From the NCBI GenBank assembly GCA_947497455.1, contig CANMGU010000002.1:652506-716505 (forward strand): a stretch of DNA of 64,000 nt, in the 5' to 3' direction. Made by a program: the position numbers and the translations under genes. This document shows, piece after piece, positions 45,932 through 54,782 of this stretch. Origin of the DNA: an uncultured Sphingomonadaceae bacterium. Its GTDB lineage: Bacteria; Pseudomonadota; Alphaproteobacteria; Sphingomonadales; Sphingomonadaceae. Position 1 is the stretch's first letter. Every line of letters begins with the position of its first letter. The notes beneath the pieces are model-generated. The model worked only from the letters and a program-made list of their open reading frames with translations. It had not been told where the DNA came from and searched no databases.

Positions 45932-46315
45932 ATGACCAAAGACAGTGGCGCATTCCGGACAATAGGTGAGCTTTCCAAAGAGCTTAGCATCAAGCCGCAT
46001 ATTTTGCGTTATTGGGAAGATCAATTCGGAATGCTCCAACCGCTGAAGCGTGCTGGTTCGCGGCGTCATTATCGTCCTGAAGATGTCGAAATGGTCAAGA
46101 CTATCAACCGCCTGCTCAATGAAGAAGGCTATACGATCAAGGGCGCGCGCAAGTTTCTGACGTCTCGCAAGAATAGACCAACGGCTCCAGCGGCGGAGAA
46201 AACCTCAGCCGCGGCGATACCGATGGCCGTAAAAGCGGGTGAAGATACCGGGTTGATGCTGAAGGAACTGAAAGCCATCCGTGACCGGTTGTCCAGCGCA
46301 CTAAGTCAGGCGTAA
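45932..46315 (+). CDS. MerR-family transcriptional regulator
   Basis: A 127-residue protein with a MerR-type winged HTH: RTIGELSKELSIKPHILRYW, then RAGSRRHYRPEDVEMVKTIN and EEGYTIKGARKFL. After a low-complexity Ala-rich linker comes a short coiled segment (LMLKELKAIRDRLSSALSQ) in place of an effector domain. A MerR gene of this kind directly after ihfA is a conserved pair in many proteobacteria. The 21-base gap suggests co-transcription with ihfA. The target is unknown. Confidence 0.92.
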   Translation: MTKDSGAFRTIGELSKELSIKPHILRYWEDQFGMLQPLKRAGSRRHYRPEDVEMVKTINRLLNEEGYTIKGARKFLTSRKNRPTAPAAEKTSAAAIPMAVKAGEDTGLMLKELKAIRDRLSSALSQA

Positions 46316-46364
46316 CGTGCCCTATTTGCTGGACCAGGCTATCCGACGGCAATCAGAACCCGCG

Positions 46365-47504
46365 TCATATTAAAAGCGAAGCACAGCCGGTTTCTCGCAA
46401 TATTTCGTTGAGTCGATCAACATCCTCAACATCATGATATAAGCCAAAGCCGATCCGTAGAACGTCTCCGCGCACATCTGTGACGACCTGCCTTTCCGTT
46501 AGTACCTGGTGTAACGTGCCGGCATTTTCCCCTTTGAACGCCAGGAACCGGGCATGCGGTTTGCCATCTACCGGGTTCAGCAAGCGCATTGCGGACAATC
46601 GGGTATCGTTCAGAAAATGCTGCTGAAGCTTCCCGACATGGTCTGAAATCTTGCCGGTTGTAAGATCTGTTTCTGCGAGCATGGTCTGCACGGCATTGAA
46701 ACGATAAAGCCCCGATGGATCGAAAGTGCTGCCAAGAAACCGCCGGCCGTCCGGTGCATAACCGACCTCTCCCGGCGACAGTGCGAGATCTTCAAATGCC
46801 GCATACCATCCGGTGATCGTCGGCCGTGGCGCAAATCCGGGCGGCGCGTGCAGGAAGCAGACACCCTCACCGGCCATCGCATATTTATATCCGCCGGACA
46901 GATAAAATAGCCGATCTGCAACGCCTGACAGATCGGTGTCCAGAGCCATGAAGCCATGATAGCCGTCGATGACTGTCCAAGGGCCTTCGGGCCGAGAGAG
47001 AGCAGCGAGGCGTTCGATATCCTGTAAAACCGTACCTGAGTTAAAGAGAACCTGGCTGGCAAATATCAGATCATAACCACCTGCTTCTGCCTTATCGAAT
47101 AACCCATCAGCAGGAACGGCGTCGACTACCACCTCTTTATCTTCTGCCCAACGCTCGATCTGCCGGCGGAAGCTGTGAAATTCGCCATCTGTGGTCAGAA
47201 TCCGCACTGGCCGCGTCGGAATCGCTGAGACTATCCGGACAATAAAATCATGGGTATTGGGCGCAAAGGCTATGGTTTGCGCATCAGGAAGTTTGAGTTC
47301 GGATGCAACATGGCGCTGTGCTTGATCCCAGACCGGGCCCATGATCTTATCCCATTTGTGATCCGCCAGATGCATCGCATCATCACAGGCCTTCATGTGA
47401 CCGTCAAAACTCGCGTCGGGCCAAAGGTGATGGCTGTGCGCGGCGAAGTGAAGTCGGCCAGGATCAGCCGACAATGCTTTGGAAAAAAGATGTTTCCAGC
47501 TCAC
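46365..47504 (-). CDS. Kynureninase-like class V aminotransferase-fold enzyme
   Basis: A 379-residue PLP enzyme. Asp180 and His183 (VIDGYHG) bind the cofactor ring, and Lys207 in YLSGGYKYAMAGEG is the expected Schiff-base Lys; the S-x-x-Y-K-Y-x-x-x-G-x-G pattern is that of kynureninases. The N-terminus (FAAHSHHLWPD) and C-terminal small domain (VLRIGFGLYHDVEDVDRLN) also fit. It is shorter than typical KynU (about 416). Its start overlaps the tryptophan 2,3-dioxygenase stop (ATGA), so the pair plausibly converts tryptophan to kynurenine and then anthranilate. No kynurenine formamidase gene is nearby. The exact reaction is inferred from this context. Confidence 0.75.
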   Translation of the reverse strand: MSWKHLFSKALSADPGRLHFAAHSHHLWPDASFDGHMKACDDAMHLADHKWDKIMGPVWDQAQRHVASELKLPDAQTIAFAPNTHDFIVRIVSAIPTRPVRILTTDGEFHSFRRQIERWAEDKEVVVDAVPADGLFDKAEAGGYDLIFASQVLFNSGTVLQDIERLAALSRPEGPWTVIDGYHGFMALDTDLSGVADRLFYLSGGYKYAMAGEGVCFLHAPPGFAPRPTITGWYAAFEDLALSPGEVGYAPDGRRFLGSTFDPSGLYRFNAVQTMLAETDLTTGKISDHVGKLQQHFLNDTRLSAMRLLNPVDGKPHARFLAFKGENAGTLHQVLTERQVVTDVRGDVLRIGFGLYHDVEDVDRLNEILRETGCASLLI

Positions 47505-48298
47505 AATGCTGTGCGCAGGGACCAGAGTTCGGGAAAGGCACGTTTGGGTAAAGTGGACTGGAGGTAAGAAACGCCAGCGGTACCACCTGTCCCCATTTTT
47601 CCGCCGATAATCCGTTCAACCGTCAGAACATGCTTGTGCCGCCAGGTGGCCATCGCATCATCCAGATCAACCAGCTTTTCGCCAAGCTGATAAAGCTCCC
47701 AATAGCGCTCCGGATTGCGATAAACCTCGAGAAAGGCTGCTTCGACATCGGCGGACGGGACATGCGACTTACTGAAATCGCGGTCAAGCAGCTCTTCCGG
47801 AATGGCAAAACCGGCTCTGGCCAGCGCCGCAATCGCATGGTCCCAAAGGCTGGGGCCCTCCAATGCGGATTGCATTGCGGCTTGTGCATCCGGCCGATCT
47901 TCTTGATATTTCAGAAATGTCTTATCCTTCAGACCAAGCAAATATTCGACGGTCCGGAATTGATCGGACTGAAAGCCCGAACTGCTTCCCAGAACATGGC
48001 GAAACCGGCTGTAGTCGCTTGGCGTCATCGTGGACAGCACGTCCCAGCTGAGGGTCATGACAGCCTGTATCCGGCTAACCCGGGCCAGCGCCTTGTAAGC
48101 GGGTACCAGCGCATCACCCGAAATTTGAGCGACCGCCAGATGCAATTCGCGGATAATCTGTTTCAGCCAAAGCTCTTTGGTTTGATGGATGATGATGAAC
48201 AGCATTTCGTCATCCAGATCAGACTGAGGATGTTGCGCTGAAAGGAGCGTATCCAGACTGAGATAGCGCGCGTATGTTACGTCATTCTGTTGGGTCAT
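47501..48298 (-). CDS. kynA: Tryptophan 2,3-dioxygenase
   Basis: A 265-residue heme dioxygenase that opens the tryptophan indole ring to N-formylkynurenine. Signature stretches are TYARYLSLDTLLSAQHPQSD, HQTKELWLKQI (substrate-site His) and the heme-ligand His in WRHKHVLTVERIIGGKMGTG followed by T-A-G-V-S-Y-L. The start at 48298 gives the normal M-T-Q-Q-N-x-V-T-Y; thirty more in-frame codons upstream are not typical. It is followed, with a four-base overlap, by a kynureninase-like gene. Confidence 0.95.
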   Translation of the reverse strand: MTQQNDVTYARYLSLDTLLSAQHPQSDLDDEMLFIIIHQTKELWLKQIIRELHLAVAQISGDALVPAYKALARVSRIQAVMTLSWDVLSTMTPSDYSRFRHVLGSSSGFQSDQFRTVEYLLGLKDKTFLKYQEDRPDAQAAMQSALEGPSLWDHAIAALARAGFAIPEELLDRDFSKSHVPSADVEAAFLEVYRNPERYWELYQLGEKLVDLDDAMATWRHKHVLTVERIIGGKMGTGGTAGVSYLQSTLPKRAFPELWSLRTAL

Positions 48299-48452
48299 AT
48301 CGAAACTTAACCCTGGTGGAGCACAAAGGGAAGGGATTCGATTTTTCGGTTGGATGGTAGCGTATTCGTTCCACTTAGAAGTTGCCAAAACGCGTATAGC
48401 TTCGAAGATCGGACATTGGCCTGTTCACAAACGGTCGAATGAAAATATATTG

Positions 48453-48947
48453 CTACTGCCCATATTTCAAAAGCAATGACAATGTCCAAACAAGGCCGTC
48501 CTGGCTCCATCCTGTGACATCTTCAATCAACCACCCGCGATCCGCATCATATTTCCAAAAGTAGGATATTCGTGTTGGGTCATCGAAATTGTCAAACTGA
48601 GCAACGATGATTTCCCTTTTTGGATCGTCCGGGGAAAGGGCAGTTACAGCGACTCTTTTGATTTGCAAATTGGTTATCTTAGCGTCCTGGCCATTGACCA
48701 TCCAATCAAAATCGAGATGTCCGATTCCGGTGCCATTGATCGAACCGCGAGCTTGATCGTCTGATAAAAGGTCTCCCAGTTCCGCAGACATCGGCATTGG
48801 GATATCGACAATTTCTGTATTTTCATCGCCGGCTTCTGGTTTCGCATATAGCTGTTGAACAACTTCCAGTGGCACGACCCGGTCGTCAGCATGTGCTGGA
48901 AGCGCCCAGAATCCCAAAAGCAAAATAGCAGTTTTCAGCAATCGCAT
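48453..48947 (-). CDS. Exported protein, possibly DUF3828-like
   Basis: A 164-residue protein with a signal peptide (residues 1-20, cleavage after A-H-A). The mature part has an ISYFWKYDADRGWLIEDVTG segment and a VVQQLYAKPE start, which resemble the DUF3828/NTF2-like small periplasmic proteins. No catalytic residues are apparent. The stretch appears richer in A+T than the DinG region. It stands alone between kynA and a GNAT gene, all on the minus strand, without tight spacing. Confidence 0.6.
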   Translation of the reverse strand: MRLLKTAILLLGFWALPAHADDRVVPLEVVQQLYAKPEAGDENTEIVDIPMPMSAELGDLLSDDQARGSINGTGIGHLDFDWMVNGQDAKITNLQIKRVAVTALSPDDPKREIIVAQFDNFDDPTRISYFWKYDADRGWLIEDVTGWSQDGLVWTLSLLLKYGQ

Positions 48948-49086
48948 GCTCGGAGAATAGTATCTGTTCCCTTTTGGTCAACCTCCGACAAGCCCGTCCC
49001 CAAGAACGAGTTAGCAAGCGGGCTTTGAAAAATTGGATCAAGCTGTACCGATTGTCGGACTAGTCGTTTTAATTGCGGATCGTACA

Positions 49087-49542
49087 TCACAATATGTGCA
49101 CGTATCGCGGCAAGACTCTGCCCGGCACAGAACCAGATTTGACTTGTCCGTCTCTCTCGCATCCCATCCGCTCGTAAAATGGGGCAGCATCTGGGTCTGC
49201 TTCTACGATCAATGCCTTGGCTCCGAAATCGCGGGCTGTGGCCAGTGACCAGTCGTACAGTTGCTTTCCGATCCCCTGGCCAATGCGATCAGTATCGACA
49301 AAAAGTTTTTCCAGATAGCACCCGGTTGGATCATTCGAAACCTGTGCAATGCCTGCTAAACCGTTCCGATCCTCAGCCGCAACGACTTGTGCTTCAGTTA
49401 GATCGGCTGCTGTTAGCGTAAGTTCTTCTCGGCACGAAGCCATGAATGCCTCGTCGTACCCCCAATAGGCTTTGGACCGGAGGCATAATTCTGAAGCTGA
49501 CGATAACTCTGCCGGGCTTAGTGAACGAAGAATCAGGCTCAT
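49087..49542 (-). CDS. GNAT-family N-acetyltransferase
   Basis: A 151-residue acetyltransferase. The acetyl-CoA binding motif is R-I-G-Q-G-I-G-K-Q-L near residue 90, preceded by the LEKLFVDTD strand and followed by LIVEADPDAAPFYERMGC, a complete GNAT core. It most resembles unassigned amino-acid or small-molecule acetyltransferases. An aromatic N-terminal SKAYWGYDEAFM is common in the group. No operon partner is close. Confidence 0.88.
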   Translation of the reverse strand: MSLILRSLSPAELSSASELCLRSKAYWGYDEAFMASCREELTLTAADLTEAQVVAAEDRNGLAGIAQVSNDPTGCYLEKLFVDTDRIGQGIGKQLYDWSLATARDFGAKALIVEADPDAAPFYERMGCERDGQVKSGSVPGRVLPRYVHIL

Positions 49543-49608
49543 GCCAAAAGTATATCAGACCTGAAAACCAATGTCCGTCTTTGTGTCCAAGTCCGGCTTC
49601 ACCGCTCA

Positions 49609-50151
49609 CTAATTATAGTCAGGTCCCAATTCCGGGTCGAGATCGCGGGGGCGGGTGAACCGGTTCAGTGTCGCGCAGCTGTCTGTAATGTCGGACCAAT
49701 TGTCGATATCCAGACTAAGCTCGGCCAAGGCGGCGGTTGGATATTTCACTTCTACCGCTCCTCGCGCCTCTGAAGACCCGTCGTCGGGAACCAGATCAAA
49801 AATCAGATCTTCCAGACCCGGATTATGACCGACCATCAGTACATGTTCGGCATCTGCGTCGGCTCCGCGCAATACATCCATCAATGTGACCGACGATGCC
49901 AGATAGATTTTACGGTCCCATTTTGGTTCGAAAGACAAACCGCTCGCCGGTTCGACATGTTCCAATGTTTCGATAACCCGAACAGCCGGAGAAGCGAGGA
50001 TTTGATCAAAGGACGTAGCATTGCGTTTGATAAACTTGCCTATGATCGCGGCCGCGCGTTTGCCCTTGTCATTTAGCGGACGATCAAAATCTCTGGCTAC
50101 GGGGTCGTCCCAGCTGGATTTGGCGTGCCGTAAAAGTGTCAGTCTTTTCAT
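49609..50151 (-). CDS. SixA-type histidine phosphatase
   Basis: A 180-residue phosphatase of the histidine phosphatase (phosphoglycerate mutase-like) superfamily. The catalytic R-H-A-K-S-S-W at residues 8-14 and VGHNPGLEDL near residue 108 (second His) are those of SixA-like proteins, which in E. coli dephosphorylate phosphohistidine on HPt or PtsO-type proteins. The start overlaps the DinG-type helicase stop (ATGA), making it the last gene of a four-gene run. The partner is unknown. Confidence 0.9.
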   Translation of the reverse strand: MKRLTLLRHAKSSWDDPVARDFDRPLNDKGKRAAAIIGKFIKRNATSFDQILASPAVRVIETLEHVEPASGLSFEPKWDRKIYLASSVTLMDVLRGADADAEHVLMVGHNPGLEDLIFDLVPDDGSSEARGAVEVKYPTAALAELSLDIDNWSDITDSCATLNRFTRPRDLDPELGPDYN

Positions 50152-52931
50152 ATACCGCCCGATTTATCATCTGAAATATCCGATTGCCCAGCGTCATGCC
50201 CGAAAGATATGTCAGGGGAAAGACTGGATTGCACAGTTTTGATTTTAGCCGCTTTTATTTCTGCCAATGCCCGTGCGAGCGGCATGCGTTCAACTGGCGT
50301 GCCATCCGGAAAAGCGGTCAGCAGACGAGACGGGAAAGCCGCGGACAAGATGACGAAATGCCCATGATCATCGGCACGGCGAATGATCCGGCCAAAGGCC
50401 TGGGCAAGCCGAGCGCGGATAATGCGGTCGTCATAGGCGCTGCCGCCACCGGCCAAGCGCCGGGCCTTGTGCAGGATATCCGGGCGCGGCCATGGCACCG
50501 ATTCCATCACCACAAGGCGCAGGCTGCGTCCCGGCACATCGACGCCATCGCGCAAGGCATCAGTTCCGAGCAGGCTGGCCTTGGGGTCATCGCGGAAGAT
50601 ATCCACAAGCGTGCCTGTATCGATAGGGTCAACATGCTGCGCGTAGATCGGCAAGCCACTTTGCGCCATGCGATCGGCAATCCGGGCATAAACGGTGCGC
50701 AGCCGCCGGATTGCTGTGAACAGGCCTAATGTTCCGCCGTCTGATGCCTCGATCAATTGCGCATAGGCACCGGCCAGTCCGGCCATATCACCACGCTTCA
50801 CATCGGTGACGATGATAACCTTGGCCTGTTCCGCATAATTGAAGGGACTGGGGACCTCGAATTCCTGTACGGCCTGATCGAGATGCACCGCGCCACTGCG
50901 CGCGCGGGCTGTCTCCCAATCGCCGCCGCCTTTCAGCGTCGCCGATGTGATCATCAGACCATGGGCGGGTTTGGTTACGACCTCGGTCACGGGAATGGTC
51001 GGGTCAAGCCAGTGGCGGCAGATGCCGATATCATATTCCCGGCCCTCGAACCGATCGATCATCAGCCAGTCGACGAAATCAGGATCCGCCGGACCGCCAA
51101 TGCGTGACAACAGGGCAAGCCAGCCGGACAAGGTGTCGCAGCGCCAGCCAAGGCTAGATAGGGCGCCTTCCATGCGGGCGCGTGCAGGTCCGTCCATCCA
51201 GTCCGGCCCTTCCTCGATGAGATGCTCTATCCGCTGGCCAAGGCGAACCAGAGGTTTGAGTAATGCATCAATCGCTTCGGCGGCATTGGCGACCGCGTCG
51301 ATCATCGGACCTTCCACATCAGTAAGCTCGGTTTCGAGGCCATAGCCAGCATCAGCGCTCTGGCTCTCGTCGCGAGCGAACACCATATGACGCACCTCGC
51401 CGAGCAGCGCTTCGACCGGTCCGAAGGGTTCGCTTTCGGACAAGCGCTGCAGCCAACCGTCGCTCGGCAAGGCTTCTGCGGCATGGCAGGCGCTTTCAAT
51501 CGCGCGGCCACCCTCGTCGTCATAGGAGGCGAGATCCGCAAGCCGCGCCGCAAGGCCCCGGCGGCGTCCACGATTTTTGCTTTCCGGGCCAATCACCCAG
51601 CGGCGGATTTCAATCGATTCCTGTCCGGAAAGGCGCGCGGCGAACATGGAATCCGCTGCATCGAAAAGATGGTGACCTTCATCGAAAATCAGCCGTGTGG
51701 GCGCGTTCTGCTGTTCCCTTCCGCGTGCTGCATTGACCATCACCAGCGCGTGATTGGCGATCACAATATCGGCTTGCTGGCTGGCCCGCGCGGCTTTCTC
51801 GATGAAACATTTGCGGTAGTGGGGACAGCCTGCATAGACACATTCCCCGCGCCGATCGGTCAAGGCCGTGGACCCGTTGCGCCGGAACAATGTTGTCAGC
51901 CAGCCCGGCAAGTCGCCGCCAACCATATCGCCGTCCTTGCTATAGGCCGCCCAGCGCGCAACCAGATGAGCGAGTATCGCCGCCCGGCCGGCAAAGCCGC
52001 CCTGTAATGCATCCTCCAGATTGAGCAGGCAGAGATAATTTTCACGGCCTTTGCGGACGACGACTTTTTTGCGGAAGATATCCTCGTCCGGATAGATTCT
52101 CCGGGTTTCCCGGTCGAGTTGCCGTTGCAAGGCCTTAGTGAATGTCGAAATCCAGACAGCGCCGCCTGCTTCCGCTGACCAAAGTGACGCTGGTGCAAGA
52201 TAGCCCAAAGTCTTGCCGATCCCCGTGCCTGCCTCCGCCAGTAGCATATTCGGCGTACCCTTCACGCGCCGGGGATTGAAAATTTTGGCAACTGCCGCAG
52301 CATAGCTTTTCTGACCTTCGCGTTCCTCCGACCCTTGACCAGTCAGAGAGCCAAGCTGGGCAAGCGTAGACTTTTCATCCATTGTCACCGTACGCGGGGC
52401 AGAACGCGGAGTTTCTTCTTCCCATTCCTCGAGCTTCGAAAACAGCCAGCGCTCGGTGTTGTGAGGTTTGTCGAGACGTTTGGATATTTCGCCTGCCCAT
52501 GGCCAACGCAAGCGGTAGAGGGCTTGCGCGCTGCTCCAGGCGCCTTCGCGTTCTGCCCAATGCGGTGCTTGTAGTCCTGCCAATAAATGATCTGCAGCCA
52601 TGCGGTACAGTCCAGCAATTTCCGCTTCCTGTTCGACCGGCTCCAGCCCCAGTGTTTTGGCGAGACCGGCTGGTGTGGGCACCACAAATTGAGCCGGGTG
52701 AATGAAGGCGAACAGCTCAAGCAGGTCGAGACCGGAAAGATCGGGATAGCCCAATCTTTGACCCATAAGCGGCGCGTTGAGCAGAATATGCGGTGTTTCG
52801 GCTACACAGCCAATGGCCTCGCCCTTGCCAATCGCACGGGATACACCATCGCTGCCGCACATCCAGATACCGCTATGGCTGGCATGCAAGGCGGGATAGG
52901 GGAGATTTGAAAGGTGAGAGGTATTGGTCAT
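50148..52931 (-). CDS. DinG-family ATP-dependent DNA helicase
   Basis: A 927-residue superfamily 2 helicase. Walker A is LLAEAGTGIGKTLGY, the iron-sulfur Cys set is seen as Y-L-C-L and CVYAGCPHYRKC (four Cys), the DEAH-type box is FDEGHHLFDA, and motif VI is AQAFGRIIRRADDHG. XPD/DinG helicases unwind DNA 5' to 3' and resolve R-loops or other structures. The N-terminal 215 residues are an extra domain before the ATPase. It overlaps the upstream membrane gene and the downstream SixA gene by four bases each. Confidence 0.93.
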   Translation of the reverse strand: MTNTSHLSNLPYPALHASHSGIWMCGSDGVSRAIGKGEAIGCVAETPHILLNAPLMGQRLGYPDLSGLDLLELFAFIHPAQFVVPTPAGLAKTLGLEPVEQEAEIAGLYRMAADHLLAGLQAPHWAEREGAWSSAQALYRLRWPWAGEISKRLDKPHNTERWLFSKLEEWEEETPRSAPRTVTMDEKSTLAQLGSLTGQGSEEREGQKSYAAAVAKIFNPRRVKGTPNMLLAEAGTGIGKTLGYLAPASLWSAEAGGAVWISTFTKALQRQLDRETRRIYPDEDIFRKKVVVRKGRENYLCLLNLEDALQGGFAGRAAILAHLVARWAAYSKDGDMVGGDLPGWLTTLFRRNGSTALTDRRGECVYAGCPHYRKCFIEKAARASQQADIVIANHALVMVNAARGREQQNAPTRLIFDEGHHLFDAADSMFAARLSGQESIEIRRWVIGPESKNRGRRRGLAARLADLASYDDEGGRAIESACHAAEALPSDGWLQRLSESEPFGPVEALLGEVRHMVFARDESQSADAGYGLETELTDVEGPMIDAVANAAEAIDALLKPLVRLGQRIEHLIEEGPDWMDGPARARMEGALSSLGWRCDTLSGWLALLSRIGGPADPDFVDWLMIDRFEGREYDIGICRHWLDPTIPVTEVVTKPAHGLMITSATLKGGGDWETARARSGAVHLDQAVQEFEVPSPFNYAEQAKVIIVTDVKRGDMAGLAGAYAQLIEASDGGTLGLFTAIRRLRTVYARIADRMAQSGLPIYAQHVDPIDTGTLVDIFRDDPKASLLGTDALRDGVDVPGRSLRLVVMESVPWPRPDILHKARRLAGGGSAYDDRIIRARLAQAFGRIIRRADDHGHFVILSAAFPSRLLTAFPDGTPVERMPLARALAEIKAAKIKTVQSSLSPDISFGHDAGQSDISDDKSGGI

Positions 52932-54088
52932 AAGCGGGCCATTTTTCGAATAGCTGATAGCGCCTTATTCGAGTCTGCAATGCCCATAAGGTCTATGTTC
53001 TTATACAATATCTCGGAACCGCCATTGTCCGGCGTACATGTTTCCACCATGATCCAGCCCCCGAACCGACCTTCTTCGACAAACGTGGCGTCCGAAACGA
53101 TATCATTTCTTATCGCTCGATATATTTCCGTTCTAAATGGCCGTGTTGTGATGATCCGTTGATTGGTGACCAATGTCGTCCCCAAAACAGTGGCGGCAAG
53201 ATCATGAAAGCTTTTACGAATTTCCATCCATGCCCCTAGCAGCGGTAAACCGAGCAGGAATATGGGGAGCAATGAAAAGAGCACTGATGTCAAAAACGAA
53301 TATTCCGGTTTCTCATCACCATTGGTCCAGAGATGAATGACCCAAAAGACAAATACTGAAAATATGATCCCAAAAAGCCCGAATATCATAATATGAGATC
53401 GCTGTATTGCCCCCAGACCCAGTCGCTCGGACCAGTAAATGACTTCGCCCGGGCCAAGCATATCAGAGTCACTATCATGTTCAAAAATAGTAAGCGATGG
53501 ATCTATATCCAGTGGAACTTGACTATGCGATAATGCTGACCTGACTAAAGAGGGATCAAATTTACCTACTGTATCAAGGGTCTTGTTTTCACCGTTCTTG
53601 TTAACATCCGAGAGGTTGAAAATTAGCTGCTGCCGCCCGTCGGTTAGTGGGATCGCTTCGACCAAAATGACGTCTTTCAGAGACCAAGCGAATTTCTTGC
53701 TTCCCAAATCATGTACCAAAAAACTTCTACTAATCTGCAATTTTGATCTTCTTGATATCCAGATATTACGGGCTAACCTCAGCAATATCCATAGCGGCAA
53801 GAGAATGAAGCATAAGGGAAGAATAATCTGGGATAGCTCTGCTAGCTGAATTTGGGGACCAGAAAAAATGGTGGCCAAACTCATTGTGGTATCCGATCCA
53901 TAGATCAGGAAAAGCGATCCTGCGATGATGAAAACCAGTGCCAGGGCCACAACGAACATCAGAGAAAGCCACAAGTTTCGAGGCCGATAGGCTTGCTCCC
54001 AAAGGATAGCTTCTTGGTTTAGCTTCAAGGTTCGTTCTTGTAGCAAACTATCATTTGGCAAAGAGGGATAAGAGCGCCTGTTGAACAT
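52928..54088 (-). CDS. Membrane protein with two PH-like (YdbS-type) repeats
   Basis: A 386-residue protein of two similar halves. Each starts with a leader like L-L-x-x-(x)-x-x-I-x-W (NQEAILWEQAYRPRNLW; GPGEVIYWSERLGLGAIQRS), then two hydrophobic helices (about 43-63, 88-108; 235-257, 267-287), then a beta-rich stretch (SFLVHDLGSKKFAWSLKDVI; TLVTNQRIITTRPFRTEIYR). The P-G-E-x-I-x-W start and N-Q-R-I-I are typical of bacterial PH-like domains of the YdbS/DUF304 group. Function unknown. Base composition looks lower in G+C than dinG and nnrU on either side. It overlaps the helicase gene by four bases. Confidence 0.7.
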   Translation of the reverse strand: MFNRRSYPSLPNDSLLQERTLKLNQEAILWEQAYRPRNLWLSLMFVVALALVFIIAGSLFLIYGSDTTMSLATIFSGPQIQLAELSQIILPLCFILLPLWILLRLARNIWISRRSKLQISRSFLVHDLGSKKFAWSLKDVILVEAIPLTDGRQQLIFNLSDVNKNGENKTLDTVGKFDPSLVRSALSHSQVPLDIDPSLTIFEHDSDSDMLGPGEVIYWSERLGLGAIQRSHIMIFGLFGIIFSVFVFWVIHLWTNGDEKPEYSFLTSVLFSLLPIFLLGLPLLGAWMEIRKSFHDLAATVLGTTLVTNQRIITTRPFRTEIYRAIRNDIVSDATFVEEGRFGGWIMVETCTPDNGGSEILYKNIDLMGIADSNKALSAIRKMARL

Positions 54089-54103
54089 ATGGCCCGATGG
54101 AGG

Positions 54104-54670
54104 CTAACCCACCAGCGCGACACCGGCATAGAAACGATGTGCTCCGAATAAGACAGCATAAAGCACCAGCGCTATGACCATGCCCAAAATCTCGCGGCCG
54201 ACGGTGGCGGTTTCGGTTGGCTTCACCCAAGCGCCTTCGTTGCGGGAAACCGTAAAGAGGGAAATTAATGCCCAAAGACCCAGACCGCCAAATAGGACCA
54301 CAGAGCGGCTGTCGCCATTGGCCAGCAGATGCCCGGCGGCCCAGACCAGCATGCCGGTCAGCATCGGATGACGGATGAACTGCTTGATCTGGGATTTGCC
54401 CTGCGCCGCACCGAACAGGAAAATCGCAAAGACCATCAACAGCATATTGAGATGCCGGCCCCAGGTCGGCGGATCATAGACAAATTCATATTGGGCGGTG
54501 CGCCAGCCATAGATCATCAGGGCTATGGCAGCGACAATCAACACCGCCACAAGTCCTTGATGTGGGCCTTCTCCAATTTTCGTCCGAATGTTCGCCCTGA
54601 ACCCAGGCGCGACCGATTTGACGAGATGAACGATGCTCCAGAGCAACACGCCTGCGATCAATGCACCCAT
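54104..54670 (-). CDS. NnrU-family membrane protein
   Basis: A 188-residue membrane protein with five or six helices. The conserved middle RHPMLTGMLVWAAGHLLANGD and the PPTWGRHLNMLLM segment identify the NnrU family, first linked to nitrogen-oxide metabolism in denitrifiers and related to isoprenylcysteine methyltransferase-like membrane proteins. No denitrification gene is present here, so a general membrane methyltransferase-like or quinone-related role is equally possible. It is the first gene of the run NnrU, PH-like protein, DinG, SixA, 15 bases before the next gene. Confidence 0.88.
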   Translation of the reverse strand: MGALIAGVLLWSIVHLVKSVAPGFRANIRTKIGEGPHQGLVAVLIVAAIALMIYGWRTAQYEFVYDPPTWGRHLNMLLMVFAIFLFGAAQGKSQIKQFIRHPMLTGMLVWAAGHLLANGDSRSVVLFGGLGLWALISLFTVSRNEGAWVKPTETATVGREILGMVIALVLYAVLFGAHRFYAGVALVG

Positions 54671-54782
54671 TTGAATTCTCCTGCTTTTGTGCTGTTCTAA
54701 CTTGCTATAGACGGTAATGCTACTATTGGCGCAGAACCAAGAAAAATAAACGACCTAATTGATTGAACAGGACTATCTTATC

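Noticed and set aside
46316..46364. A tRNA after the ihfA-merR pair, as found in some genomes
   Set aside because: Only 49 bases separate merR and the next gene and no cloverleaf is visible. I saw no tRNA in any other gap either.
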